A stretch of 64,000 bases of DNA from Monarcha castaneiventris obscurior (Eukaryota; Chordata; Aves; Passeriformes; Monarchidae): NCBI GenBank assembly GCA_026261815.1, contig JAMPIT010000434.1, forward strand, positions 13,885,001 through 13,949,000. Reading direction: 5' to 3'. A model generated the notes under the pieces. It was not told the DNA's origin. It did no database searches and saw nothing but the letters and a program-made list of their open reading frames with translations. The position numbers and the translations under genes were made by a program. Of the stretch, positions 1-13,690 are shown in pieces (position 1 is the first letter of the stretch; every line of letters begins with the position of its first letter).

Positions 1-660
1 TAAATCATGCTACAAATTGGACAACACCCAGTGAGTTCATTGTTCAACCTCAGTTGTGAAGGCTATTCACATTTACTATTCCCCTGGAATCAATGTTAAT
101 TAAGGCTGACTGGGGCTATAAATCAGCCTTTGGTTTTTACAACTTAATTCAGCATTAAGCATATATATGTAAATAAAAGGTAACTGATTAACCACTTGAG
201 TTTTCCAGGAGTTACTGAGGTAATTTATTTTTGTTTGAGTCCTAGTGCTACCTTTGTGATATGCAGCAGGGAGAAGAAAAAGTCTATAGTATGTCATGCA
301 TTTGCTATGTGGTATTGTGGTAGTTAAATAATCTGGCCTGTTGGGTGCTATCAATAGCATTGTGCCAAAAGGCAAAGGGAAGAAGGGAGCACTTGAAAAA
401 TCTCAGAATACACAAACATTTTGTTTGCCATTTACTCTCAGCAGAGCCAGTAATGGCAGTAACGTCAGAGCAAGAAGATAAAAGGCAAACTTTGCTGCTG
501 TACTGAGGTGTCCCTGTCAGTGCAGAGATTCAGCCGAGAACAAAGCCAAAGGCAAAGCACACAACGCCTCCTGTAAGTGCAGAGTCGGGCTGCAGTTGGT
601 GTGCAGTGGGCTAAGGAAGAAACCAAGTAAGTTTGTTCCCCAGTGACGCCAAAGGGGCCA

Positions 661-708
661 GCAGAGCAGGGCAGCAGCAGAGCAGGGCAGCAGCAGAGCA
701 GGGCAGCA
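661..708. repeat. Tandem repeat, 3 perfect copies of a 16-mer
   Basis: The unit GCAGAGCAGGGCAGCA occurs three times without change at 661-676, 677-692 and 693-708, followed by a diverged remnant. It is a short minisatellite in ALDH1A2 intron 1. The open frames that cross it are repeat artefacts. Confidence 0.95.
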
Positions 709-3635
709 GGAGCTGGGGGTGCAGGTGCTGGGGGATGGGAGGGGCCGTTCCAAACAGGGCAATGTGACAGGCCTGGGGGAAGCTCCTAGCTGCCTGTGAA
801 CATGATGCCCCTGGGAGTGGCATCATTCTCGTAAGATCTCATCACACAGGTCTCTGGCCAATTTCTTTTCCTTTCCAAAGGAAAAGTGAAAAGGGCATGG
901 ATTTTCCTGAACAGAACGGCCCTCCTGGTACTGACAATAACCTCTTGTTCACACACACGTGATCTCATAGATCTTTTGCTAGAACTTTGCAAGATAATGG
1001 TCCCACCATGTCTTCACTAGGTTCAAATCCTGCCTGTGGTTAATTATATATGGCCTGTGTTGACAGAGTTCCACAGGGCTGATCAAGAAAGCAATCTGAC
1101 TTATCCTACAGGTCAAGTGACTGTTCAGAGCCTTGAAGATACCACATCATACCAAAAAGTATACAAAGGAAAAGTAAACTCCAAAGTTGCAATGTAAAAG
1201 TTCCAAGTTATTGAGACTGCTGACATGTAGTTGGAAGAAAATAATACATTGCATTTTGCACAAAACCTGCATTTCACAAGCATTACACACTGAGTTCAAT
1301 AGCATCTTGGATGCTCATCAGTTTTGAAATCAAGCCAAGAGTAAATGTTTTTAGCATAACACAAAGCAAATTTAGCTTTGCAAATAAACAACTACAATCT
1401 CTTGTTTCAGTAGCCATCTGTCCCAGCTGGCTTAGTAATAATTAGCAACTTAATGTTCATTTCAAACCATGCAGGTAATTGGAGTGATAAGTATTCAAAG
1501 AGGAAGGGATGTGTACAAAGCCAGGCTGGACATTCTCATCTGCAGTGCAGTAGTAGCAAAATTTAGACCAGGGAGAAAACGTGTTTTGTGTTTTTGTTAC
1601 TATGTACCGCCAAGGAAGTACTAAACAACTATATATGAGTGTGTGTATAAATAGAATTAAAATACCGCACAGAACTAATACCTCTTTTGCAGCTCTTAGT
1701 TGAAGGAACTTTGATTTCATGGCACTAAAAATTCCCTCTGCTGTTGAGCCACGGGCTAGCCCTGGATTTGGGAAATTGAACTGATTTTTACGTTCACTGG
1801 GGATTCCTACATGGTCACTGCCTCTTTTTTTGTATTGTCTTTCCTTAAAACATGTAGGGAAAAAAAGTAATTTGGGCTCTCTTAATTCATAAGAGTAATC
1901 AACACAGGTGGCAACAATGTAACTTTTCATTTCCTTTCTTGAAAACGTTCTCAAATGATGTGTGAGTGAAATGATGATCTACATTCTTAATTCGATATTG
2001 CTTAGTGGTGATGTCATCAGACATTTTCTTCAGGCTCCCCAGCTGTTTCACTAAGAACTTCAGGCAGTGGACAGACAGTGGCCTAGCACTCAGCCCTTTG
2101 GAGGTGGAATTATTTTCCCATGGATTTAATAAACAAGGTTTTTGTGCTGTTGCACCTCCAGAAATATTTTTTGGTACAGGAAGAGGATTTTAACATCCAA
2201 ATAATAATGGCTTCCCACAGGAGATTTGGTTCTGGATGAATGGAGGAAGGAATGGGAATTTCCTAACTCAATTGATTTAGTAGCTGGTTATAGTTTCATT
2301 CCATCAAAGATGTTTTTTTCATATGTGGCTTTTTCCTTAGAGAGCTTTTGACACTAAATCTGCAGGGATGGGGGAGGGGGCATCAGATGCCAAAGTACTT
2401 TATAAGAGAATCACAGCTGCTTGGCCCTCAGCATCTTCTCAGAGCTGGAGGCATTAGGAAATGCATAATGGCACTTCTTTTTCAAGGGGGGATGGACAAC
2501 AATTTTAGAGGCATGCAAAAAATCCAGCAGCAGCATTTCCCTTGGTAAATACTGCATAACATCCCAGATACCGGGCACCTGTGCCTCAGTCTGGTCAGGA
2601 AATTTCATATCCTTTCCCATCTCAGAAACTTCATTTCCTCTCCTTGGGAAACATTTCAAGAGACCTAACGATTAGTACAATTGTAAGGGAATGAACTAGG
2701 TGGGATTGCCAATCAGAGGTGCAGCTTGTTTATTTTCACAAGCCTTGTTTTCCTTCACTTTTATGACTGTCTTGATACAGCAGATCTCTCACATTCTAGA
2801 GTGTGTTGTGAGGCACTCCTGGGAGTGACTGGAAGCCAACAGCTGGCTATGGAATCAGTGAAAACCTGGTTTATAAGAAGGCACTAGGAAAGCAAAAGCC
2901 AATGCCAGCAGTCCGATGGCTGAATGACTGGTGATAGATCAGCAGTGCCACTTTATTTTATTTTTAAGAGGATTGTTCAGGTGACCCGCAAGGGTCACTG
3001 CTTCTTGCTGGTAGTTCACAGAAGGTGAGTAATGGGCTTCAAGGCCAACCTCCCGAAGCACTGTGAGTGCAGAATCCTGCTTCTGAGCCATGAATGAACC
3101 TCTCTGGGCAGTGCCAGTGGCACTTTCAGTGGATACCTCTGCACAAGCCAAGGGAGCCTGGCTGGAGCAGCACCCAAGCACAGGTGGTTCTCATGTCATT
3201 AATGACCCCAGAGCAGAATCTCCTCAGAAATTACCCAGATTTGGGTTCTTTAGTGAGATGCCTTTCAGCTGTGGAGGAACTGTAATTGTAGGAGAGTAAC
3301 AGTGAACTGTACAGGAATAACTTTGCACCAAATTTAATTCTGGCAAGCAAGCTCCCGAGGGCATAGCTGGTTTTCAGCTGCAAGAGGTCCAGAGTACAAC
3401 AAAAGGAAAAATCCAGCTGGTTTCAGTGGGAGCTGAATCAGGCCCCAGTTAAGAAAAAGGAATCAGTGGCAACAGCCTCCAGAGGGATGTTTGTACCGGG
3501 AAACAAAGCTGTCTCACTGGAAACTTGACACATGCTCTAGAGCCTGTAAGATCTGAAAAGCCAAACAAAACCAGAATATGTTCATTTTTCTTTTTCCTCT
3601 TTGGCTGCTGGGTTGTCCTTCTCTCTCCTTACTCA

Positions 3636-3651
3636 CCCCCCCCCCCCCCCC
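3636..3651. repeat. Homopolymer tract, 16 C
   Basis: There is an uninterrupted run of 16 C on the plus strand after a pyrimidine-rich stretch. The length is likely to vary between individuals or be miscounted in sequencing. Confidence 0.9.
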
Positions 3652-6600
3652 AAAGAAAAAAATTTGAAAAGGAAAAAGAGCTCTGTTTTAAAGCTCTGTG
3701 TGCTGTGGGGTGCTTTTCTTTTTAAAAATCTCATTTGGACCTCAGAGCCTGAAGAATAATGTCATGGCTTTTGGATGTGGTGTACCATAAATGGGGTTTT
3801 CCTTCATAAATTCAAGCTTGAAATTTCACTCAAGAGTCCAAACTTGTGAGTGTACTGAGAGGGTTGGAGAATTTTAAACCTTTACAAACATACTGGAGCA
3901 GGAGGATCAAACAAGTGGAATCGGAAATAAAATGCCCAAGAAGCGAGTGGGGCTGCTCTGGTTTCACTGTCAGTACAGCAGTGTGGCCAGCTCTGGTATG
4001 ATTATACTTGTGCAAGCCCAGTCCTGTGCCAAGGGTAGGTGTCTGATGAGCAGACCAGGTTGTTTACCTTCTCTGGGTGTAAATCCCAATTAGCAAGGCC
4101 TGAGTCAACTCTACCAAAATCAAAGCCAGTCTTTCATACAAGTGGACTTTGGATCAGAAGCCAGGTATTTAAAAGAGGTGAATACATCGAGGTTCAGCGA
4201 TGTGTCAGCCTGTGTAAATGAAGTCAGGATTCAGTGTGGCCAACATGACCTGGAGGAGGATTCCCATGATCGAGCCCTAATGGTGGTAGGAGCTTGGCCT
4301 CTTTGCAGTCCCAGAGAGGTGGGAGAAGAGGGCAAAGCAGAACCTGTCTGCAGGGGCTGCTGCCCTGTTCTGCTCACCTGGCTGTTTTGTTCAGGTGCTT
4401 AAAGGCAGATAGGGCAAGTCCCCGACTTGAGCCAGCTCACAGATAGAAGAGGTTTAGGGAATGGTATGCTAGGAGAGGGGTGTGATGGGAGGAGAAACAA
4501 GGAATCCAGGGTCTCTGAGCAGCAAATGGAATCAGAGAAAGGGCTTGAAGCCTCCCATCAGTCTGCTGTGAAAGTGGAATGTAACATGATTTTTTCTCCC
4601 CTATGTCCCACATCCCTCACACCAAATGTTTGACCTGCCTGTCTTCCTGTCTTAATTAGTCTTCTGTCTTTCTGGGAGTTGGGTCTGTTCTTCTGCAAAT
4701 GGCAGCACATCAGACAGGGGAAACCTGTCATGTTTGTTTTCTAAGCTGTAGGGGGCACACATTTGAAAAAACTCCCAGCTTATCTAAACATTTTTGTTTG
4801 TATGATTTTGAATTAGGAAGTGTGAGTAATTAGTTAAGAAGATTAAATAAGTCTTAACAACATGCAGTAGCGTGCTTACTTTCCTCCTCCCCCCAAGTAT
4901 TTCCTGCACAAAACCCTGGCTGCCAAACTGTGATGATACCCTTTTCTATTTTAGTTTCTCACTGTGCCACATGCTGATACAGCATCCGTTATTTCAATTC
5001 AGTCTCATTAAAGGGATTATTTTGCGCCTGGTTGTTCAAGAAAATTAATCTAAAGAGAAGAAACTTCAGATTGTATTGTCTGTTGAACTATACCCACCAC
5101 AAACATTTTACTCCTTTTGGCTGCCTTATTAAACCTGTGGGAAGAAACTTAGCTTGTAGCACATAAAAGCTTTCCTCAAAGTAATTTTTACTTTTTTCAG
5201 TTAATGAAGAATTTATCTGCCGTTAGTAGAACAATACAGGGGCAATAACGTAGCTCAGGTAATATTTCATGTATTCCTAAGAAACTAAGCTCCAAAGCTT
5301 TACTTATCCTTTCATCAGTGGGACTCTTTAATTGCTGGAGAAGAACATTCACTCTCTTTCTTTAACTGCATCAGAAAACATTGCTTGTGAAACCAGGATG
5401 ACTAAAAAATTAAGTACCCTCTCCATTTTCACTAGTAACAAAGACAAGCCATCAGTGGATGGGTTGGGTAGGGATAGCAGTGGTTTTTATGGAGTATGAT
5501 CCTTGATGTTACTTATTGCACCTTAAAAAATGAAATAATGAAAGATTTTTAAAAATTCACCACATCAGGAGTGGAGAGGAGGGAGTATTTGTTTACCAAA
5601 TCAATTATTGGGCTGTCACTGGGCTTTAATGAAGTTGTGGCTATTAAGAACTTGATCCTGGAAACCCTTCCACAAGCACTCATTTGAAATGGTGGGAATG
5701 AGGAGGGGTTTGTACAAACAAGACTCGTATTACTCTGTGTAGTTCTGCTGTTTTTTGCATTGTTTGTGCATTGCAAGTCCTTTGTGCCCCTTACGTGACA
5801 GAAAACAGTGTGAGCTTTTTATCTGTACATGGGAAACATGCTCTGCCATTTGGAAGAACTTAATCTCCCTTGTAGGTAACTGCCATTTTAAATGTTCATC
5901 ACCAAGAACAAGTTCTTACTTAGAAATTAGCTGTGCTGCATAAATAAATATTCCTCCTAGGATTTCAGACATTATAGTCAACACAGAAAAATACAATGAG
6001 CAAATTTATTTTGACTTAAAAGCTCTGCCTGAGAAAATTACCTTATAACTACACATGAGAAATTGCTGGAATGTCAGCTTCATTTGCAGTGGCCCCTTAT
6101 GGCCTGATCACCCTCCCTGGCACGATAAATCACTGGCAAGATCCTTACCTTAACACGTTTGATCTCAGCTCAGCAAGACTTGGTTTTGATGTGAAGAACT
6201 CCAGATCTGTTAGGTCAGAGACAAATAGCAGAGCCACTGACCTGCAAAGTGCTAAGTCTATATTAGACCCAAGTGAGCAGCCTTAAGCTCCTGAAAAGTT
6301 TGCCTTCACTTCTACTTTGCATCCTGAAGCTTTTCAAAGATTACTGTTAGCGTGTTTTGTTAATGATTCCAGAGACATTTCCTTTTGTGCCATTCTGCAT
6401 GTACAGAATCCACAAAAAGCATGTGGTGTGGGAAGCTTTATCTTGCTTAAACTGTTAGAATTATCTGCACTTTAGAGAGACATGAAATAAAACTCATTAC
6501 TTATCAGTTTCTTTACTTAATTTACCAAATGTCTTGCACTGGCCTTTTTCTTACTAGACCATGGCTAACAATTTAAGAAATAATGATATTCACTAGTACA

Positions 6601-9215
6601 CCCATTGAGATGATACCTGTATGTACATGTCTCTGCATATAGAAATTCAAACTACTCCTAAAAAAGAAAAACTCAGCTTGTGACATTTACATTCAAAGTC
6701 CGAACTTTCACAAAGAACAGTTTTGTGGCCACTCAGTTTTGTAGCTTTGGTTTGAAAGTATTCCTTATTGTCCTGGTTAAACAGTCACTTATCTCTACGA
6801 TAGTAAGCAGGAGTGTTAGTCTACCAGAAAATTGGATGTTCTTAATGGGCTTTGGGGGAGAATAGCTTTGCATCATCAGCATTAAGTTAAATCACATTAA
6901 GTACCCACTTACAACATAGGGATTACCACTTATGACATCTTTGGTGAAAGCCTTTAAAACAAATTGTTGTGTTTGTTAGAAGAAGCTGTGAGATAACAAT
7001 TCCCAGAAGTCTGATTTATAAATTATTTTTTGCTCTTCATGAAGATGCAAAGGAACCCAACACCTCTCATTCAATGCTGCAATGAAATCTCTCAGGCTGG
7101 AAATTCTTTTCAATAAAAAGTCTTGGGAAAATGCTGATTTATTTAGTTTAGGAATATTCTTCTGGAGAGAAGAAACTGTTAGACTCCCTTTCCTCAGAGT
7201 TCAGCTCTGATTTCTCCTCCAGTTCTTTCTGTTGATTAAGTCATTGCCCTTACATATACAAAACTGGAATAGACCATTCTGCTTTTTATTATTCATAAGG
7301 TTGATTGGGGAGAACTGGGTTTAAACTGTCAAAGTATCCTGCTGTGCTTCGATACCTGACAGATTTACACCTCAAAGTACACTGTGGTGCTAAGGTTAAA
7401 ATTGAATGTGGAGTGTTCTTGCAAGAGCTGGTTACAGTCTCAGTCAAACAGAACACTTGAGGATATACCAAAATTATACCAATGATTGATAGAATTTAAC
7501 ATTTTTATATATATGACAGGCAAGCTATTCTGTATAGAGATGAAGGCCTGCATGAAAAATGAGCTTTTCTATTTACCTTTAAATAGAAACAGACTAGTAA
7601 CTTTGAGTATGTAAATGAAAAACACGACGCTAAACTTTTGCCAAACACGCAGTATTAAAAACATGGACTAGGGCAAACCCAAAACCCGGTTATACTGAGC
7701 TTTCCTTAAATGAGCAAAGTGTGCTGTAACTCTTGTCAATAAAGAGCCTTCCTTAAAAAACTTGAATATTCATACATACAGTCCCAAGATTCCCCTTTCC
7801 CCATTTCCTTTAAAATTCATGTTTCTTTTCCCCTTTCTAACCAAACTCCATTTTTCTCTGCTGGAGCGCCTTGCAATGATGCCAGAATATGGGCAAACCT
7901 CATTTTCCCTGCTGTTTACATGACAGGATTTATGCCTGTAGTGAACACAATGGCACATGATCGCTAAATGGCTAAAAATCACTATCAAGACTTTAATCTG
8001 AGAAATTTTTCACCCAGACATTGCAAGTACTATTGGTATGTAAAGGTATGGAGGCCAGTATTAATTACAGCAAACATGTCACCCCCTTCTGCAAGGAGCA
8101 CACCAGGGACAGCTGTTTGTGATGGTTCATGGCTTGCAACCTTTGGCAGGTACCTGGTATAAGGTGTGTTGCCAATCCAATCCAGTGAGTAATAACTAAA
8201 TTCCCATGGGACCTGGCTGAAGTCAAATGTTGCTATTCCTGGTTCACTGCTTTTAGTCTCCCCAAACCATTTAGGCAAACAGCTGGAGGAGCTGACTACA
8301 AAGGCTCCCAGTCATAGGAACCACTCTGAGAAAGCAGGTAAAAGCTTCTAACCAGGAAATAAGTTATCAAAGGAGTTGTCCTGTTGCTCCCTCAAGGAAA
8401 GAAGTGAACTGAGACAGAGGAAGAGCATGAACACATTTGTGTTTCATGCAGAATTCAAACATTAAAACCAATTGACTTGGCTGCTGGGAGGAAGAGCTGT
8501 GCTGCACTAGCCAGTGAGCATGTTCTGCACTGGGTTCCTGCTTGGCATCTAAATAGGAGGGCCTTCCTTCTCCCTCCATGCTGGAGTGCCTTACTAAAAC
8601 AAAACGTTTGAGATGTGAATAGAAGCAGTCCCAGAACTGGAGTTCCAGTACTGTCACCACTTTGCACTGGTGGAATATTCCTCCTCCTAAAGAGAAGTAC
8701 AGAGGGGAGCAACATCACCGGCTCCAGCTTCGTCTGAACTCATTATGCAGATCTTGCAGCAAGGAGGGCACTGCTTCCCTGACAACGCTCAGAGGAACAA
8801 CAGAGACAACTCCTGATAAAGTGACACAGAAAGAGCAAAGAGCACAAAGAAAGGGTCTTTTCATCTATACCATGTGTGCATGTAGAGGTGAGCACACAGA
8901 GAAGCATGCAATTAATAACATACAGAAATGCAGACATGCATCCACAGGTAAACACCGGCTCCGAAATTCATCTGTATTGCCATTTCCCAGAATACCATGT
9001 ACAAAAATAGAGGCTTGATCTCCTTGTAGTCTGGCTGGTTTAGCAAGAGATCCTGCCTCTGACACTGACCTACTGTCTGAGTTAGTCATGGTTACACTCC
9101 CACAATTTTAAACTCCCCCATCTGTGAAGGAACCTTGTCAGTTTTACAGTGAGGCTGAATCAATTAATGCCTTCTGAAAGAAGTGATGGAGCAGAATATT
9201 AACACTCGCAGTTGA

Positions 9216-9643
9216 GTGATGCCAGCTAAAAACATCTTTAGTAATGTAACAAATGGATTTAAAAATCACTATCAAAGGGTTGGACCACCAAGACTCCTAG
9301 GCCCTCATCAGCATAGCTACAGCACATTTAGTGTTAGTCTTATATCACAATTTCAAATGGATGGTGAAAAAGCAGAGCTTGATTCACACCTTTCAGGAAA
9401 ACAGCATCCAGTAAACATCACAAAAGAGAAGACGCCGTTAAGTAGCTGTGATAAAGAAAGTGTGAAAAAGACAAAAAGAGGAAGACCAACAAAACATCGA
9501 GCACTGATGGAAAAGGGGGTAAAGGCTTAGCCAGATGTCCTGAAAAACAACTGTGCTTGTTTCTCAAGGTCCATTCAGGCCATTCCGTACAGGACTGCTG
9601 CAACAGTGTGTCACAACTGAAGCAACTGGAAAAAATAAAATAA
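9216..9643 (+). pseudogene. Possible decayed coding fragment, unidentified
   Basis: A 104-codon frame (9,216-9,530) contains a basic stretch KKTKRGRPTKHR that resembles an AT-hook. Just before it stops, at a G5 run (9,515-9,519), the -1 frame opens and continues for about 40 more codons to a TAA at 9,641-9,643, with normal-looking composition (for example QLCLFLKVHSGHS). A frameshifted, formerly coding segment such as a processed pseudogene would look like this. I do not recognise the protein, see no clear upstream exon or poly(A) tail, and the two overlapping frames could be chance. The direction is opposite to the host gene ALDH1A2. Confidence 0.25.
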
Positions 9644-11510
9644 GTCCCTTGATTTGGAAGGAAGGTGGTAATTTCTTGGTAGTTTTCAACAACTCAAGAA
9701 TAAACTTAAACTATTTCTGTTACAGCTGAAAAGAAACATAAGCAAATGTAAAGTGCATATGTTATGGTAAGCTTTGAAAATATCCAGTGGAATCAGGACA
9801 GTGCTTTTATGTCTGGGTGCAAAGAATGTTTAAAATATACTCCAAATATATTTCAGACAACAAAATGAAGTGGTTCCTTAAAAAAAAGAAATCTATGTAT
9901 CCACCTGTCAGTTACATAAATGCCTTCTAAAATCAATTTGACAATATAAAGAAGTATTAAACCCAGTTTAAAATTAAATTCTATTTTAAGGACATTTTAC
10001 ATTAGCAAAAGTTGTAAATAAAAGTGAGGTGCAGTGTCATGGGAAGTGCTTTTGCGGTGGAGCTGAAAAGACTTTACAGGGTTTTTCAACTAACTAGATC
10101 ACAATTTTCATCTAGGTCATCTTATAGTTGGGAAAGAAAAGCACAAGTGCCTATAAACCAGCCTAAGAAAGCTGAGTGTGAAAATGGGTGATCTGGGCTG
10201 TATCACGGAGAGGAAAAAAACAAGCATTTTTTGAGCATAAGGGGATGAGAATTATCAGAGGCATACCACACTTTTTACATGTAAGCTGTGTAGGGAGGAC
10301 AAATCGGGCTGCAGAGGGGGGAGCAGCTCTGTGTGCAACGCGTTGCGTGGGCACTGCTTGGAGGAGAAGAATAACCCAAAATGCAGACCCACAGATATAG
10401 AAGCAGTGTAGATCATGAAGGATAATAGCAGGAGTGAGGTACCGACTTCTAAATAAGAGCAACTGAAGTGACATTGAAGTGGTACCGAAGAGGAAAAAGA
10501 GTATGAAGGCAGTAAGGCTGGTGCCAAAATAACTGTATTAGTTCAGTGAGAGCTGCACTGAAATAGTGTGCAGAGAACAGAGTTTTCTGTATCCTAATGT
10601 AAACAACATTTGACATAGTCCTGTCAAGGACTAAAAATTGTGTCTGAACCCCTGAGAAATGGTTACCATGTAAATAATTCCAGCTTCATTGCAGGAGAGA
10701 AACACATGAAGAAGCCCTACTCTCTGGGATACTAAACTTCAAGAAGCAGATTTTTTTTTAAAGAGGAAGTAACTTAGAAACTCCCTGCTTGAAGCTCGGA
10801 AATTAAAATCCATAGAATCAGCATGGAGGCTTAAGAATGTGAAAGAGTCAAAGATGATTTGCATTCCCAAGGCTAAAAACGGGAAGCACAAGCAAGAAAA
10901 TAAATGGGGTGGCAAAGAAAGAAGATAAAGAAAAGAAGGCTGGAAAACACAAAGACTGCAAACACAAAAATAAAAATTGATACTAAATATACTAAATATT
11001 TTGAAGAAAATGACCAAAAAGGTAACACAAATAAAACGGCCAAGAGAAGCCAATTAAGTAAATAAGCAGATATGGGCTGTGGGAGAGTCACTGGATTCTG
11101 AAAACAACCTGGTTATGGAAGGGAGACTGAGAATAGTTCCAGAGGTGGCTGCTCATTTTGGGGAGATCCTTATTGGCTATCCCAAAGTAGATTATATTTC
11201 TGGTCAAAAATTAGAAAAGCAGAGCCACTAGCTGGAACACTAGAAAAGGACAGGTAGAATAATTGTTCTGGGGAATCATCTTTACTAAAAATCTAACAGC
11301 AGCAGTATACCAAAAATTGTTTAAGGGCCATGTGCAGGACAGGCCCAGTGCTTCAGTCCCAATTGTGCTGCAAGGAGTTGAAATAAAGTTCCTGAAATAA
11401 AAAGAAATCCTGAATGCTAATGCATCTTAGTTCTTCCAGTTTTCAAGAGCTAAGGCACCAGGAATTGCTTAAAAGCCACTAAGAGTGTACCAGAGTGATG
11501 GTGGGCTGAT

Positions 11511-11535
11511 GAGGAGGAGGAGGATGATGATGATG
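11511..11535. repeat. GAG/GAT microsatellite
   Basis: A short run of GAG triplets passes directly into GAT triplets, forming a compound trinucleotide microsatellite in ALDH1A2 intron 1. Confidence 0.85.
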
Positions 11536-13248
11536 TATTAAGTGGTGTTTTTCCCACTGAAGCATGAGAAAACAATGCCACAGCACAGACCTGGAAGGAT
11601 CTTCCAGTTGGAGAGATCTATTTCAGATGAAATGTACACCTGAGGTTCTAACCAGCTCTAGTCACTTGGGGCCAAATTTAAAGCATACTGACATAAATAT
11701 ATACCTATATTTACCCAAAATAGCTCTGCTTTGGAAATAAATCAGTCTCGCTTTAGAGACAAGACCTTACCTGTGTAAATACACGTGTTTGGAATTTCTG
11801 CATGGAAAGGCACCTTCTGATAGTTTCTGAGTAAAACCTGAGGGATTTAATGTAATCATTGCCACAGGACCAGAGCATGGTAAGAGGACAGTGTCCCCCT
11901 GGCATCCTCTTTCCAAGTTCAGCAAAGGGGCTGCAGCCTGTTTTACCATGCAACACTTCTGGTATCTTCATGACTTTCCAAATGGATTTTTTTGTAACTC
12001 ACTTATTTTAAATTAGGGCATACTATAAATCCACATGGAAATTAGCAAACATATCCTTTCTGTAACCACACCACCTGCTGTAGGCCCCTCACAGCTGTCC
12101 CACAGCATCCCCTTAGATTTTGAGTTCAATTCAAAGTGTTCATTACCTATGAATCCCTCACAGATTAAGGTCTATATAGTCTAGTGGTCAGTGTGGTCCT
12201 CGTGTTTTAGCCTCCAGCTAAGGCAAATTGAGATGGAGCTGACCTTAAACATTTTCACTTGGGTCACAGAATGTGATGTGGATGGTTCTCTGCAGTATTT
12301 TCCCACTTCAGTCCAACAAAGCTGGAATGCATTATGTTTCAAGTCAGAGACAAAAATATAGTTCACTAGGCTCTCTGTGAAAGGCACTGACTCCAAGTAA
12401 TCAGGGATTAGGTCCTTTTTTTCTTTTGTCATTTGGGAGACTATTGCAGCAATGCTATTGCAGCAACACTTTGATGTGGCTTCACATATCACACTTTTAG
12501 TAATGAAGTGCTCCTAAAACTTAGTTCACCGTGTGACTTAGCACTGATGTGTTGCATTCATGTCACAAAGTAGATCACTATTTACAGAAATGACTGATGA
12601 ATAGAAATATGTTTTTGGAAAAATTCTGAAATAGAGAACGTGTGTTTTGGAGAAACCCATATAGGAAGATGCAGTTTGAACAGGAATTCATTTGAGTAAA
12701 CACAACAGTAATGAATGATTGAGCCCTTGGATGGCAATGAATTTTTAGACTTCATCGTTCTCTGCATTATACTTAGTAGTAAATCTTCACACAGCTATTC
12801 ATGCACTTACCGTGCTCTAAGTAGGGATGCCAGCCCTTGTCTGAGGATTCCTCACGGAAGAACTGCAACTTTCTGAAGATTTTTTAAACTTCTACACATC
12901 TGTGCTTATATTACATTTACGCATAGCTTCCTAATGATCTTGCCTTTGTTTAAATGTATTTTTTGTCTGTCATTTCTTTCAGCTGAACTAAATTTCATAT
13001 ATTGGTTACTTGTTTCAGGGAATGAGTTCTACTCCTAAAAAACCCCAAACAGATAAAAAGCTGTGAGGTTTTTTTAGAATTGGGGAGAATTAAAGAATTT
13101 TAAAAAAATAAATAGAGAAATGTTACAGTCCAGCCTTACAAAAGATAGCTGCAAAACTGTAAAAGAAGAAACATGACTTTATGCAAGACCTGACAAAGAA
13201 TTTATGATATGGACCACTGAACTCATCTTTTGTCATTTATCTCTGTAA

Positions 13249-13690
13249 ATGTGTGAGATTTCTTGGAAGATAGTTAGTCAAATGAGGAGCCGAGATGAAT
13301 CAGTGGATATAATTTATTTAGACTTTAAAAAGGCTTTTGATGATAAAGTCCTTAGCAAGAGGCTATTAAGGAAAGTTAGTAACCATATGGTGAAAGATAA
13401 AGTCCTGCCATGGATTAAAAAGTGGTTAAGAGATAAGATAAAAAGACTGGAAATAAACGGATAATTCTCCCTGGAAAGAGGTTAATAGCAAGGTGCCCCT
13501 TCATTACTGTGACTGGCAATCGATATCTTGGCTCACCTGCCTTTGCAGATCATTAATAGTAAGGTACAGAGTTTGTAGATAAAAATGTTCAGGCTAATCA
13601 GAGTATTGTAGAAAATATTACTGGGGCTGAAGTTAAATGACATTTGGGCAACTCAAAGGAGATGAAATTTGCCAAAGGCAGGAAATACAA
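13249..13690 (+). mobile_element. Decayed LINE reverse-transcriptase fragment (CR1/L2-like)
   Basis: The plus-strand frame at 13,249-13,464 reads VDIIYLDFKKAFD, then KRLLRK, VLPWIKKWLRD and finally ING. This is the DFKKAFD block and the following helices of a non-LTR retrotransposon reverse transcriptase of the CR1/L2 group. Downstream, frames are broken, but traces remain to about 13,690, including a segment resembling the MKFNKEKCK region that follows the catalytic box in CR1-type elements. The fragment is old, truncated on both sides and incapable of movement. Exact ends are uncertain and the family assignment needs a repeat library. Confidence 0.75.

Noticed and set aside
1457..1954. 165-codon minus-strand frame in ALDH1A2 intron 1
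   Set aside because: It is on the same strand as ALDH1A2 but does not match any ALDH1A2 segment, and I recognise no family. No good evidence of coding.
8662..9018. 118-codon plus-strand frame
   Set aside because: Overlapping frames of similar length exist on the minus strand and no motif is recognisable, so I treat it as chance.
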